Assembly: GCA_023412855.1 (NCBI GenBank)
Contig: JAEZRJ010000063.1
Span: 1 to 40,177 of the forward strand
Source: Bacillota bacterium
GTDB lineage: Bacteria; Bacillota; Clostridia; Lachnospirales; Lachnospiraceae
DNA: 40,177 nucleotides
Direction: 5' to 3'
Below the pieces are notes generated by a model. That model made no database searches. It saw nothing but the letters and a program-made list of their open reading frames with translations, and was not told the DNA's origin. This document shows positions 8,438 through 17,134 of this stretch, one piece after another. How positions within the stretch are numbered: position 1 is the stretch's first letter; the number at the start of each line of letters is the position of its first letter. A program made the translations under genes and the position numbers.

Positions 8438-9215
8438 TCAGGAAAAATATGAGCGTTCCCATCGCAGACAGAAACGTCTTGTCACTGCCGCCCGCTTATT
8501 TATTCTCGTTTTCTTTCTCGCCCTTTGGGAATTTTCTGCCCGTGAAGGATATATCGATTCTTTCTTTTTCAGCAGTCCAAGCAAGGTGGTGACCTGCTTC
8601 ATCGGTATGGTAAAGGATTTATCCTTTTTTTCCAATGCCGGTATCACTCTGTTAGAGACGATTATAAGCTTTGCCCTCGTTTTCATGATAGGAATGGTTT
8701 CCGCCACGATTTTATGGTATTCCAAAAAGTGCTCGGAGATTTTAGAGCCATATCTTGTCATTTTGAACAGCCTCCCCAAATCAGCTCTTGCGCCTTTATT
8801 CATCGTATGGCTGGGAACCGGTATCAATACGATTATCGTAGCGGGTATTTCCGTCGCTATCTTCGGCTCTGTCATCAACCTTTATACCGGTTTTAAGCAA
8901 GTGGACGAGGAGAAGATAAAGTTGATCTATACTTTGGGCGGGGGAAAAAAAGACGCTTTTACAAAAGTAGTACTCCCCGGTTCCGTCCCTATTATTCTGA
9001 GCAATATGAAAGTCAACATCGGCCTCGCCCTCGTAGGCGTTATCATCGGCGAATTCCTCGCTGCCAGGAGGGGACTGGGGTATTTGATCATTTACGGCTC
9101 TCAGGTTTTTCAGTTGAACCTCGTCATTACCTCTATCATCATTTTGTGCCTTATCGCCATGGGTCTGTATCAGATGATTCAGGCTTTGGAGCATTATTAT
9201 AAGAGAAAAATATAA
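8400..9215 (+). CDS. ABC transporter permease, NitT/TauT type
   Basis: This 271-residue membrane protein has a basic cytoplasmic N-terminus, about six hydrophobic segments and the EAA loop GGGKKDAFTKVVLPGSVP that docks to the ATPase. It fits the SsuC/TauC/ThiX permease family. The ATG at 8400 has its own ribosome-binding site (AAGGAG) inside the upstream gene, which makes the 38-nt overlap credible. The pair forms an importer core. The missing binding protein must be elsewhere, shared, or lost. Confidence 0.9.
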   Translation: MRTTSKTPHHLSNQEKYERSHRRQKRLVTAARLFILVFFLALWEFSAREGYIDSFFFSSPSKVVTCFIGMVKDLSFFSNAGITLLETIISFALVFMIGMVSATILWYSKKCSEILEPYLVILNSLPKSALAPLFIVWLGTGINTIIVAGISVAIFGSVINLYTGFKQVDEEKIKLIYTLGGGKKDAFTKVVLPGSVPIILSNMKVNIGLALVGVIIGEFLAARRGLGYLIIYGSQVFQLNLVITSIIILCLIAMGLYQMIQALEHYYKRKI

Positions 9216-9231
9216 TTTAAACAAAAATAGG

Positions 9232-9260
9232 TTGACAAACGAACACGTAAAGAGTATGTT
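9232..9260 (+). promoter_or_regulatory. Strong promoter of the leader-ORF / ABC exporter transcript
   Basis: TTGACA (9232-9237) and TATGTT (9255-9260) are spaced by 17 nt. The predicted transcript start near 9267 lies about 50 nt before the 29-aa leader ORF. Confidence 0.75.
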
Positions 9261-9315
9261 AATAGTGTGTCTGAAAATTTACGAATTAATAAAACTTGGA
9301 AAGGAGGAAGAAATT

Positions 9316-9405
9316 ATGACGAATAAATATGCTTTTATTAAAGACAGTAACCTTCAATTGAATAGCCGTTTTAATGGAATTGCCTCCGGTGACAGGAATA
9401 ATTGA
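9316..9405 (+). CDS. 29-residue leader peptide ORF ahead of the ABC exporter
   Basis: This ATG frame encodes MTNKYAFIKDSNLQLNSRFN followed by 9 residues. It has an excellent ribosome-binding site (AAAGGAGG, 8 nt spacing), a strong promoter and two terminators downstream. The peptide has no signal sequence or membrane segment. Its position resembles that of bmrB, the leader ORF whose translation controls attenuation of the bmrCD exporter genes in Bacillus subtilis. I infer a regulatory leader. The alternative, a small independent peptide gene, cannot be excluded. Confidence 0.7.
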   Translation: MTNKYAFIKDSNLQLNSRFNGIASGDRNN

Positions 9406-9438
9406 TTCGATATATCATATTGTATATCTCGTTTGCTG

Positions 9439-9470
9439 ATGCGGTCCGATTTATTTGACCGCATTTTTTT
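9439..9470 (+). terminator. Terminator 1 in the exporter leader
   Basis: ATGCGGTC (9439-9446) pairs perfectly with GACCGCAT (9457-9464) across a 10-nt loop, and a run of seven T follows. It begins 33 nt after the leader ORF stop codon. Confidence 0.88.
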
Positions 9471-9491
9471 ATTCTCTTTGCGTCCGAATTT

Positions 9492-9524
9492 AAAGCCGTG
9501 GCACTTTCTGCCACGGCTTTTTAT
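9492..9524 (+). terminator. Terminator 2 in the exporter leader
   Basis: AAAGCCGTGGCA (9492-9503) pairs perfectly over 12 bp with 9509-9520 across a 5-nt loop, and T residues follow. It ends about 35 nt before the first exporter gene. AGCCGT inside the leader ORF (9364-9369) repeats part of its 5' arm and could compete for the 3' arm. Confidence 0.88.
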
Positions 9525-9557
9525 ATGCACAAAATTTATAAAACCGGGGAGGACCTT

Positions 9558-11309
9558 ATGAAAACCAAATATCCTACTAAAAAGCTATCGGCCTACATAT
9601 TCGAGCATAAATTTACTTATATTTTTGCAATCCTGGCCATGATTATCAGCGTTTCGCTGGATCTGATAGCACCACAGCTCACCAAGCACATCATTGATGA
9701 TGTCATCGTGGGCGGACAGACCGATAAGCTTATGTATCTCTTAGGCGGTATCCTTATCGTCGGCATCGGACGATGTATTTTCCAATATCTTAAGGAGTAC
9801 TCCTTCGATGTAGCCGGTATACGGATCACCGCGAAAATGCGCCGCCATCTCTTCGATCACATTCAGTCGCTGAGCGCAGACTTCTTCGAGCGGACCAATA
9901 CCGGAGAACTGATGGCACGCATCAAGGATGATATCGACAGAATCGGTGATGCACTTACCTTTGTCGGCATGCTGATAATCGAAGTCATCATTCATACTTC
10001 TATCGTGCTCTTTTGTATGTTCAATCTGGATGTGAGGCTGGCACTTCTTCCTACTGCGTTCATGATCATCGCTGCCACTATCGCCATTACTATGGAAAGA
10101 AAGCTGGACTCTGTATATGAAGCGATCAGCGAGGAAAACGCTATTTTAAATACGGTAGCCGAAGAAAACCTTGCCGGAGTGCGCACAGTAAAAGCATTTG
10201 CACGGGAAAAATTTGAAATCGGTAAATTTTTATCCCACAATAAAAAGTACTATGAGCTCAATATGCGTCAGTCTAAGATTTTTGTAACCTACTATCCGTA
10301 TCTTTCCTTTATCACGAAATTGCTTCCTCTTCTTATTCTTCTGTTCGGAGGTGTCCTCGTGATGAAAAAGGAGCTTACCCTAGGCTCTTTAGGTGCTTTC
10401 GTGGAATATTCCATGAACATCGTATGGCCTATGGAAATGCTTGGGTGGCTGACCAACAGCTTCTCTTCTGCGGTGGCTTCTAACAGGAAGCTGAACAAAA
10501 TTTATAAAGAAACACCTACTATCGTGGAAAAGGAAGCGCCGACTATCCTTGAGCAGGTAAAGGGCGGGATAGAATTTTCCAACGTTTCCTTCAGTAAAAC
10601 GGATGCCGAGACCTCCGCCAAGGTAGATATCTTAAGCGATGTCTCCTTCCGTGTGGAAAAGGGCAAAACCATCGGTATCATGGGCGCTACCGGGGCAGGA
10701 AAAAGCTCCATCATTCATCTTCTCCAGCGCTTTTACGATGTTACGAACGGCTCCATCCGCATCGACGGCATAAATATAGAGGATATGAGCTTAAAGCAGT
10801 TAAGAGGAAGTATTTCCCTGGTCATGCAGGACGTATTCCTGTTTTCAGATACGATCAACGAAAATGTAAAGCTGGGAAAAAGGGATTATCTGGATACTGC
10901 GGCGGTAAAGCTGGCTTCTTTTGAGGCACAGGCCAGCAACTTCATCGAGCGAATGGATAACCAGTATGAAACGGTTATCGGTGAACGAGGCGTGGGACTT
11001 TCCGGCGGACAAAAGCAGCGTATCAGCATAGCCCGCGCTCTGGCTAAACGCAATCCGATTCTTGTTCTGGACGACTCTACTTCCGCTTTGGATATGGAGA
11101 CGGAACAAATGATACAGCAGACTCTGAGCGAACTGGAGCATACCACAAAAATAATCATTGCACATCGTGTCAGCTCTGTAATAAACGCTGACGAAATTAT
11201 CGTTTTGGAAAACGGTACCATCGCAGAACGGGGCACACACGAAACGCTGCTAAAAAAAGGCGGGCTTTACTATACCACTTATGCAGCTCAATACAAGGGA
11301 GGTGAATAA
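9558..11309 (+). CDS. Heterodimeric ABC exporter subunit with non-catalytic Walker B (BmrC-like)
   Basis: This 583-residue half-transporter fuses six transmembrane helices (about 1-310) to an ATPase domain. Walker A is GATGAGKS (about 376-383) and the signature is LSGGQ (481-485). In Walker B the catalytic glutamate is replaced by Asp506 (LVLDDSTSALD), the hallmark of the degenerate site of heterodimeric multidrug exporters such as BmrC, LmrC and TM287. The ATG at 9558 is chosen because GGGGAGGA stands directly before it; the longer frame from a GTG at 9498 would begin inside terminator 2. It lies 1 nt from the partner gene. Drug or lipid export is likely, substrate unknown. Confidence 0.93.
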   Translation: MKTKYPTKKLSAYIFEHKFTYIFAILAMIISVSLDLIAPQLTKHIIDDVIVGGQTDKLMYLLGGILIVGIGRCIFQYLKEYSFDVAGIRITAKMRRHLFDHIQSLSADFFERTNTGELMARIKDDIDRIGDALTFVGMLIIEVIIHTSIVLFCMFNLDVRLALLPTAFMIIAATIAITMERKLDSVYEAISEENAILNTVAEENLAGVRTVKAFAREKFEIGKFLSHNKKYYELNMRQSKIFVTYYPYLSFITKLLPLLILLFGGVLVMKKELTLGSLGAFVEYSMNIVWPMEMLGWLTNSFSSAVASNRKLNKIYKETPTIVEKEAPTILEQVKGGIEFSNVSFSKTDAETSAKVDILSDVSFRVEKGKTIGIMGATGAGKSSIIHLLQRFYDVTNGSIRIDGINIEDMSLKQLRGSISLVMQDVFLFSDTINENVKLGKRDYLDTAAVKLASFEAQASNFIERMDNQYETVIGERGVGLSGGQKQRISIARALAKRNPILVLDDSTSALDMETEQMIQQTLSELEHTTKIIIAHRVSSVINADEIIVLENGTIAERGTHETLLKKGGLYYTTYAAQYKGGE

Positions 11310-11310
11310 C

Positions 11311-13083
11311 ATGCCAATTAACTCATTTAAGGATGACGAGCAGACGATAGAGGTCAGCAAGCTAAAGACTCTGCTCAGACTCCTCTCCTATCTTTTAACA
11401 TATAAAAAAGAAATACTGGCGGTTCTTGCCATTATGGCCTTCTGCGTATTCGTTTCCCTTTTGAATCCGCTGATTATGGAATCCGCCGTAGACGACTATA
11501 TTTCCAAGGGTGATGTCATAGGGCTGTTCAAGCTCATAGGCTTTGCACTCTCGCTCAATATTGTGATGGTCATCGGCATCAAGATTCGTATGTATGTCAT
11601 GGCTAAGGTATGCAACAATATACTCGTTACCATACGTCAGGATCTATACAGCCACATACAGACCCTGGACTTTCATTTTTTCGACAGCCGTCCTACAGGA
11701 AAGATTCTCGCCCGCATCATCGGGGACATCAATTCCTTAAAAGACGTGCTATCCAACTGTGTTACGACGCTGATTCCCGACTTCATTACGATATGCGCCG
11801 TAGTAATCATTATGTTTATTAAAAATCCTGTGCTGGCGGCCGCTTCCTTGATCAGCACTCCGCTCATGGCGATATGCCTCTTTCTTATCCAGGTATATTC
11901 CCATAAAAGGTGGCAGATATTCCGGAAGAAGTCTTCCAATTTAAATGCCTTTGTGCATGAAGATTTTTCCGGCATACGCATCATTCAGAGCTTTACTGCA
12001 GAAGAAGAAACAAAACAGACTTTCCGGGGCCTGGTGAAGGAGCATAGAGATTCCTTCATCTCCGCCATCCGCTTAAACGATGCCTTCGGTTCTGTCATCG
12101 ACTTCTGCTGGGGAATCGGTACTGTTATGCTCTACTACACAGGCATTATGATACTGGGAACCGATAAAGTATCTGTAGGTATTCTCATCGCTTTCGGCAC
12201 ATATATCTCTATGTTCTGGCATCCGATCATGAACCTGAGCAACTTTTATACTCAGCTCATTACGAATATAAGCGGTGCGGAGCGTGTTTTCGAGATTATG
12301 GACACCGAGGCTGAAATTACCGATGCAGATATGGTTACCGACATCCCTTCCATCGAAGGTAAGGTATGCTTTGAGCATGTTACCTTCTCTTATGACGGAA
12401 GCACAAAGGTGTTGGATGACGTGAGCTTTACTGTTGAGCCGGGTGAAACCATCGCTCTCGTAGGACCTACCGGTGCAGGCAAGACGACCATCGTCAACCT
12501 GATCAGCCGCTTCTACGATGTACAGCAAGGTAACGTATATGTGGACGGCTACGATGTAAAGACAGTTTCCATCGAAAGCCTCCGCAAACAAATGGGTATT
12601 ATGACGCAGGATAACTTCCTTTTTTCAGGTACTGTAAAGGACAATATTCTCTATGGTAAGCTGGATGCCTCCGACGAGGAAATCGTAACCGCAGCAAAGG
12701 CCGTTCATGCCGACAGTTTCATTTCTAAAATGGAAAAGGGATATGACTCGGCGCTTTCCGAACGCGGCGGCAGCTTGTCGGGAGGACAAAAGCAGCTTCT
12801 CGCCTTTGCCAGGACGATGGTGTCCATGCCCAAAATACTCATACTGGACGAAGCTACCTCCAGTATTGACACGCAGACGGAGCTTCTCGTGCAGGCAGGC
12901 ATCGAAAGCTTACTGAAGGGACGTACCTCTTTCGTGGTCGCACACCGTCTGTCCACCATACAGAAGGCCGATCGTATCTTCTATATCGATAACGGCCGCA
13001 TTATCGAGGAGGGCTCTCCTTCAGAGTTAATGGAAAAAAGAGGCTTTTACTACAATTTATATATGTCTCAGTTCCATTGCTGA
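11311..13083 (+). CDS. Heterodimeric ABC exporter subunit with catalytic Walker B (BmrD-like)
   Basis: This 590-residue half-transporter has six transmembrane helices followed by an ATPase domain with Walker A GPTGAGKTT (about 385-393), signature LSGGQ (489-493), Walker B LILDEATSS with catalytic Glu514, and H-loop VVAHRLST. It therefore supplies the active ATP site opposite the degenerate one in the upstream subunit. It lacks the long extracellular insert of Bacillus BmrD and is closer in length to TM288 or LmrD. An in-frame ATG at 11281 is rejected because GGGAGGTG lies immediately before the ATG at 11311. Expression is expected to depend on the leader at 9267-9557. Confidence 0.93.
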   Translation: MPINSFKDDEQTIEVSKLKTLLRLLSYLLTYKKEILAVLAIMAFCVFVSLLNPLIMESAVDDYISKGDVIGLFKLIGFALSLNIVMVIGIKIRMYVMAKVCNNILVTIRQDLYSHIQTLDFHFFDSRPTGKILARIIGDINSLKDVLSNCVTTLIPDFITICAVVIIMFIKNPVLAAASLISTPLMAICLFLIQVYSHKRWQIFRKKSSNLNAFVHEDFSGIRIIQSFTAEEETKQTFRGLVKEHRDSFISAIRLNDAFGSVIDFCWGIGTVMLYYTGIMILGTDKVSVGILIAFGTYISMFWHPIMNLSNFYTQLITNISGAERVFEIMDTEAEITDADMVTDIPSIEGKVCFEHVTFSYDGSTKVLDDVSFTVEPGETIALVGPTGAGKTTIVNLISRFYDVQQGNVYVDGYDVKTVSIESLRKQMGIMTQDNFLFSGTVKDNILYGKLDASDEEIVTAAKAVHADSFISKMEKGYDSALSERGGSLSGGQKQLLAFARTMVSMPKILILDEATSSIDTQTELLVQAGIESLLKGRTSFVVAHRLSTIQKADRIFYIDNGRIIEEGSPSELMEKRGFYYNLYMSQFHC

Positions 13084-13110
13084 TTTTTCCGGTACCGTTA
13101 CATTTAAATG

Positions 13111-13146
13111 CCCATGGGAAGTTTATTTTTCCTATGGGTACTTTTT
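13111..13146 (+). terminator. Terminator after the exporter genes
   Basis: CCCATGGGAA (13111-13120) pairs with TTCCTATGGG (13129-13138, one G-U pair). A short linker and TTTTT follow. It lies 28 nt past the exporter stop codon. Confidence 0.75.
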
Positions 13147-13211
13147 AGTATTTTTATCCATTCCCATAAGCATTTCTTCTTATTTTAATGAGCATTTTTA
13201 CCATCTTTTCA

Positions 13212-13240
13212 TTGACTTTTTCCCATAATTCATGTATTAT
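13212..13240 (+). promoter_or_regulatory. Promoter of the acyl-CoA ligase / symporter / thioesterase cluster
   Basis: TTGACT (13212-13217) and TATTAT (13235-13240) are spaced by 17 nt. It lies inside a longer open frame upstream of the ligase, which supports the later start at 13316. Confidence 0.7.
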
Positions 13241-13315
13241 TTACTTTATTGGCGCATTGCGTTAAAGTGCGAAAAAATATTTATATATTACGATTACATA
13301 TGGAGAACTATTAAA

Positions 13316-14953
13316 ATGCCTATCACTAATTTATTGGAAGAAAATTGTAAGAAATTCGGAGAGGACATCTGTCTTATTGAGATTAATCCGGAGGTAAAGG
13401 AAACCCGCCGGGTTACATGGAAAGAATATGAATTGATGGAGCCAAGCCCGCTCTCTCACTACCGCCGGGAAATCACGTGGAACGTTTTCAATGAAAAAGC
13501 CAACCGCTTTGCCAATCTCCTGCTTAGCAGAAATGTAAAGAAGGGCGATAAAGTAGCAATTCTTCTTATGAACTGCCTGGAGTGGCTTCCCATCTATTTC
13601 GGAATACTGAAGACCGGCGCCTTGGCGGTTCCCCTCAATTTCCGCTATACCTCCGAAGAAATCCAGTATTGTGTGGATCTCGCCGAAGCGGATGTCTTGA
13701 TTTTCGGTCCCGAATTCATCGGACGCGTGGAAGAGAATGCGGATTCCGTCAGCAAAAATCGCCTTTTGTTCTATGTCGGAGAAAATTGCCCCAGCTTCGC
13801 GGAAGATTATAATTCGCTGGCAGCCAATTGTTCCAGTCAGTCCCCCATCGTTTCACTGACGGACGAAGACGACGCCGCTATTTATTTTTCTTCAGGAACC
13901 ACCGGATTTCCAAAAGCGATTTTACATAATCACGAAAGCCTGATGCACTCCTGCCTCACAGAGCAAAATCACCATGGACAGACAAAAGACGATGTCTTCT
14001 TATGCATTCCTCCGCTTTATCATACCGGCGCGAAGATGCACTGGTTCGGCTCTCTTCTTTCCGGCGGAAAGGCTGTCCTGCTTAAGGGAACAAAGCCGGA
14101 ATACATATTGGATGCAGTATCCAAGGAAAAATGCACTATCGTATGGCTTCTTGTTCCGTGGGCACAGGACATTTTGGAAGCCCTGGACTGCGGAAAAGTT
14201 CATCTTGAGGATTATGACTTATCGGGATGGAGGCTCATGCACATCGGTGCTCAGCCCGTTCCTCCAAGCCTTATCAAACATTGGAAGAGTTACTTCCCTA
14301 ATCATGCCTATGATACTAACTACGGCCTAAGCGAGTCCATCGGCCCCGGCTGCGTACATCTGGGCGTGGAAAACATTCATAAAGTGGGAGCTATCGGCAA
14401 AGCCGGCTACGGCTGGGAAATTAAAATCGTGGACGAGAACCGTATCACAGTAGCTCACGGTGAGGTGGGCGAACTTGCCGTAAAAGGCCCCGGTGTAATG
14501 ACTTGCTACTACAACGATGAAACGGCCACAAAGGAAGTGCTCTCCGACGACGGCTGGCTGTTTACCGGAGATATGGCACAAGAGGACGAAGACGGATTTA
14601 TCTTCCTCGTAGACCGAAAAAAAGATGTCATCATCAGCGGAGGAGAAAATATCTATCCGGTGCAAATCGAGGATTTCCTGCGCGCTCACAAGGCGGTTCA
14701 CGACGTCGCCGTCATCGGTCTGCCGGACAAGCGCCTCGGAGAAATTACGGCGGCCATTATCGATTTAAAACCGGGTACGGAATGCACAGCGGCAGAAATC
14801 GATGATTTCTGTCACAAGCTTCCCCGCTACAAGAGACCACATAAGGTCATCTTTGCAGATATACCGCGCAATCCTACCGGCAAGATCGAAAAGCCCAGGC
14901 TTAGGGAAAGATACTGTGGCGAAAGCCTTGTAGCAACTCAAAACCGTGGATAA
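13316..14953 (+). CDS. AMP-dependent acyl-CoA synthetase
   Basis: This 545-residue adenylate-forming enzyme activates a carboxylic acid as acyl-AMP and then transfers it to CoA. Family motifs are the phosphate loop SSGTTGFPKA, the adenine-binding region NYGLSESIGPG, the hinge region GWLFTGDM...DRKKDVIISGGENIYP, and the C-terminal catalytic lysine in RNPTGKIEKP. The acid substrate cannot be determined. The ATG at 13316 is preferred because the -10 box of a good promoter lies at 13235-13240, inside the upstream extension; GGAG stands 11 nt before it. A Na+/solute symporter and a hotdog thioesterase follow without a clear terminator, so uptake and activation of one organic acid is a reasonable hypothesis. 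Confidence 0.92.
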   Translation: MPITNLLEENCKKFGEDICLIEINPEVKETRRVTWKEYELMEPSPLSHYRREITWNVFNEKANRFANLLLSRNVKKGDKVAILLMNCLEWLPIYFGILKTGALAVPLNFRYTSEEIQYCVDLAEADVLIFGPEFIGRVEENADSVSKNRLLFYVGENCPSFAEDYNSLAANCSSQSPIVSLTDEDDAAIYFSSGTTGFPKAILHNHESLMHSCLTEQNHHGQTKDDVFLCIPPLYHTGAKMHWFGSLLSGGKAVLLKGTKPEYILDAVSKEKCTIVWLLVPWAQDILEALDCGKVHLEDYDLSGWRLMHIGAQPVPPSLIKHWKSYFPNHAYDTNYGLSESIGPGCVHLGVENIHKVGAIGKAGYGWEIKIVDENRITVAHGEVGELAVKGPGVMTCYYNDETATKEVLSDDGWLFTGDMAQEDEDGFIFLVDRKKDVIISGGENIYPVQIEDFLRAHKAVHDVAVIGLPDKRLGEITAAIIDLKPGTECTAAEIDDFCHKLPRYKRPHKVIFADIPRNPTGKIEKPRLRERYCGESLVATQNRG

Positions 14954-14973
14954 AAAAATCCGGACACAATGAC

Positions 14974-15000
14974 AATTCATGTTCAAGCAGTCCATGAATT
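14974..15000. repeat. 8-bp inverted repeat between ligase and symporter genes
   Basis: AATTCATG (14974-14981) and CATGAATT (14993-15000) form a perfect inverted repeat with an 11-nt loop, just before the symporter ribosome-binding site. No T-run follows. It could be an mRNA structure or an operator. Confidence 0.5.
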
Positions 15001-15026
15001 CATATCACTTATGAGAGGGTAAAACT

Positions 15027-16565
15027 ATGATAATAAAATTGACAATGTTATTAATATTCTTTGCAGTTATGATAGGAATCGGCTTTTATTGCAGAAAGCA
15101 TGCCACTGATGTCAACGGCTTTGTTTTGGGAGGAAGGAACGTCGGTCCATGGCTTTCCGCTTTTGCCTATGGCACCTCCTATTTTTCCGCTGTTATCTTC
15201 GTAGGTTATGCCGGGCAGTTTGGCTGGAAATACGGCATTTCTGCCACATGGATCGGTATCGGCAACGCCCTGTTAGGCTCCATGCTCGCATGGGTCATTT
15301 TAGGACGCCGCACACGTATTATGACTCAGCATTTGAATAGCGCCACCATGCCCGAATTTTTCGGCAGACGCTTTCAAAGCAACCGGCTGAAAATTTGTGC
15401 GTCTGCTATCGTGTTCATTTTTTTAATTCCTTATACTGCATCCCTGTATAACGGTCTTTCCAGATTGTTCGGGATGGCATTCAACATCGATTATACGGTT
15501 TGCATCATTATCATGGCTGTGCTCACCGGTGTCTACGTTATCGCCGGAGGATATATGGCTACCGCCATTACGGATTTCGTTCAGGGTATCATCATGCTTT
15601 TTGGAATCACGGCAGTTATTGCTGCAATTCTGAAAAACAACGGAGGTTTTACCGGGGCCATTCAAAGCCTCGCTGCCCTTACTGATGAAACGGTATCCTC
15701 CCAGCCGGGAGTGTTCGCCTCCTTCTTCGGTCCGGACCCGTTAAACCTTCTTGGTGTAGTAATTCTAACCTCTCTCGGTACTTGGGGGCTTCCTCAGATG
15801 GTTCAGAAATTCTATTCCATTAAAAGCGAAGACTCCATCAAAAAAGGAACTATTATCTCTACCCTTTTCGCAATCGTCATTTCCGGCGGCTGCTATTTTC
15901 TCGGCAGCTTCGGACGCTTGTACTCGGACCGCATCGATATTGCAGCTGAAGGCTACGACTCCATCGTTCCTACGATGCTTTCCAATCTTTCACCTGCTCT
16001 TATGGGATTAGTTATCATATTGGTGCTTTCCGCTTCTATGTCCACGCTGTCCGCTCTTGTCATGGCTTCCAGTTCTACATTGACAATTGACTTTATAAAG
16101 GATAATATAATTAAAAACATGAACGAGAAAAAGCAGCTTTTAAGCATACGCATTCTTATCGTAGTGTTCATCGCCATCTCCGTGGTGATTGCTGTCATAC
16201 AGTATAAGCAGAACATCACGTTTATTGCTCAACTTATGGGTGTATCTTGGGGTGCTTTGGCCGGCTCCTTCCTCGCGCCCTTCCTCTACGGCTTATATTG
16301 GAAGAGAACCACTGCCGCATCTGTATGGACCACATTTATCTTCGGCTCAGGCTTTATGGTATGCAATTTGCTCTTCCGCAGTCATTTCCCCGCGATGTTA
16401 CAGTCGCCCATCAATGCCGGCGCATTCGCCATGGTGGCAGGACTTATTCTGGTACCCGTTATCAGCTTGTTTACTCCTAAGCCGGAGGCTCCCTTCATAA
16501 GCGCCGCTTTCTCTTGTTACGACAAAACGACTCAGGTGCCTGTAAAAGAAGATTTAGGAAAATAA
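15027..16565 (+). CDS. Sodium:solute symporter (SSS family)
   Basis: This 512-residue polytopic membrane protein, with about 13 hydrophobic segments, starts with the family-type N-terminus (FYCRKHATDVNGFVLGGRNVGPWLSA) and carries the conserved GGYMATAITDFVQG segment of the PutP/SSS group. It should import a small solute with Na+. Its position between an acyl-CoA ligase (73 nt upstream) and an acyl-CoA thioesterase suggests a carboxylate substrate, but this is inference from context only. GAGAGG precedes the ATG. Confidence 0.9.
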   Translation: MIIKLTMLLIFFAVMIGIGFYCRKHATDVNGFVLGGRNVGPWLSAFAYGTSYFSAVIFVGYAGQFGWKYGISATWIGIGNALLGSMLAWVILGRRTRIMTQHLNSATMPEFFGRRFQSNRLKICASAIVFIFLIPYTASLYNGLSRLFGMAFNIDYTVCIIIMAVLTGVYVIAGGYMATAITDFVQGIIMLFGITAVIAAILKNNGGFTGAIQSLAALTDETVSSQPGVFASFFGPDPLNLLGVVILTSLGTWGLPQMVQKFYSIKSEDSIKKGTIISTLFAIVISGGCYFLGSFGRLYSDRIDIAAEGYDSIVPTMLSNLSPALMGLVIILVLSASMSTLSALVMASSSTLTIDFIKDNIIKNMNEKKQLLSIRILIVVFIAISVVIAVIQYKQNITFIAQLMGVSWGALAGSFLAPFLYGLYWKRTTAASVWTTFIFGSGFMVCNLLFRSHFPAMLQSPINAGAFAMVAGLILVPVISLFTPKPEAPFISAAFSCYDKTTQVPVKEDLGK

Positions 16566-16590
16566 GACTTCGCAGCTTTGTGCTTAAGAT

Positions 16591-16642
16591 GTGCAATCCG
16601 CTTTTAATTTGCACTTATAGCCCGAAGTTTGCAGGCTATAAG
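16591..16642 (+). promoter_or_regulatory. Two adjacent hairpins before the thioesterase start
   Basis: GTGCAA/TTGCAC (16591-16596 with 16609-16614) is followed at once by a perfect 9-bp stem, CTTATAGCC/GGCTATAAG (16614-16622 with 16634-16642). The second stem ends at the AAAGG ribosome-binding site, so it may influence translation of the thioesterase. Confidence 0.45.
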
Positions 16643-16660
16643 AAAGGCATGAAGATTTAT

Positions 16661-17134
16661 ATGAAGAAAAAACGCGTTCAAGATTCTATCACAGAACAGA
16701 TTCATTTTTTAAAATACGAAGATATCAACGGAGAAGGCCGCCTTTTCGGCGGCCAGCTCGTTTCTTGGATTGATGAAGTGGCAGGAACCGTGGCAAAGCG
16801 CCATGCCGCCACCCCAATTACCACTGCTTCCATCGATAACCTTCAATTTAAAAGTGCCGCCTATTTGAACGATCTGGTTGTTATCATAGGCCACGTTACC
16901 TATGTAGGCAATACTTCCATGGAGGTACGGGTGGATTCCTATGTGGAAGGCATCGATGGGCTGCGCAGACCGATCAATCGGGCGTTTTTAACCTTAGTGG
17001 CCCTCGACGACAATCAACGCCCTATACCGATTCCCTACGGCCTCTTAATTGAGAATGAAGTACAGCAGTTGGAATGGGACAATGCAAAAAAGCGTATTGA
17101 CTTGCGTAAACACAGACAAAAAGAAGCGTTTTAA
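16661..17134 (+). CDS. Hotdog-fold acyl-CoA thioesterase
   Basis: With the start chosen here the protein has 157 residues. It contains the acyl-CoA hydrolase pattern EDINGEGRLFGGQLVSWIDE early in the chain, followed by the typical TASIDNLQFKSAAYLNDLV strand pair. The family hydrolyses acyl-CoA thioesters as hexamers of hotdog domains. Start choice is uncertain. ATG codons at 16649 and 16661 are both in frame, with AGAAAGG 1 and 13 nt upstream respectively. A longer frame opening inside the symporter gene has no support. It is probably the last gene of the ligase-symporter transcript, and its stop codon sits in the loop of the following terminator. Confidence 0.85.
   Translation: MKKKRVQDSITEQIHFLKYEDINGEGRLFGGQLVSWIDEVAGTVAKRHAATPITTASIDNLQFKSAAYLNDLVVIIGHVTYVGNTSMEVRVDSYVEGIDGLRRPINRAFLTLVALDDNQRPIPIPYGLLIENEVQQLEWDNAKKRIDLRKHRQKEAF

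Noticed and set aside
9498..9557. Upstream extension of the first ABC exporter subunit from a GTG
   Set aside because: The GTG lies in the stem of terminator 2, and a strong ribosome-binding site precedes the ATG at 9558.
13232..13315. Upstream extension of the acyl-CoA ligase
   Set aside because: It overlaps the -10 region of a good promoter, and the family N-terminus fits the ATG at 13316.
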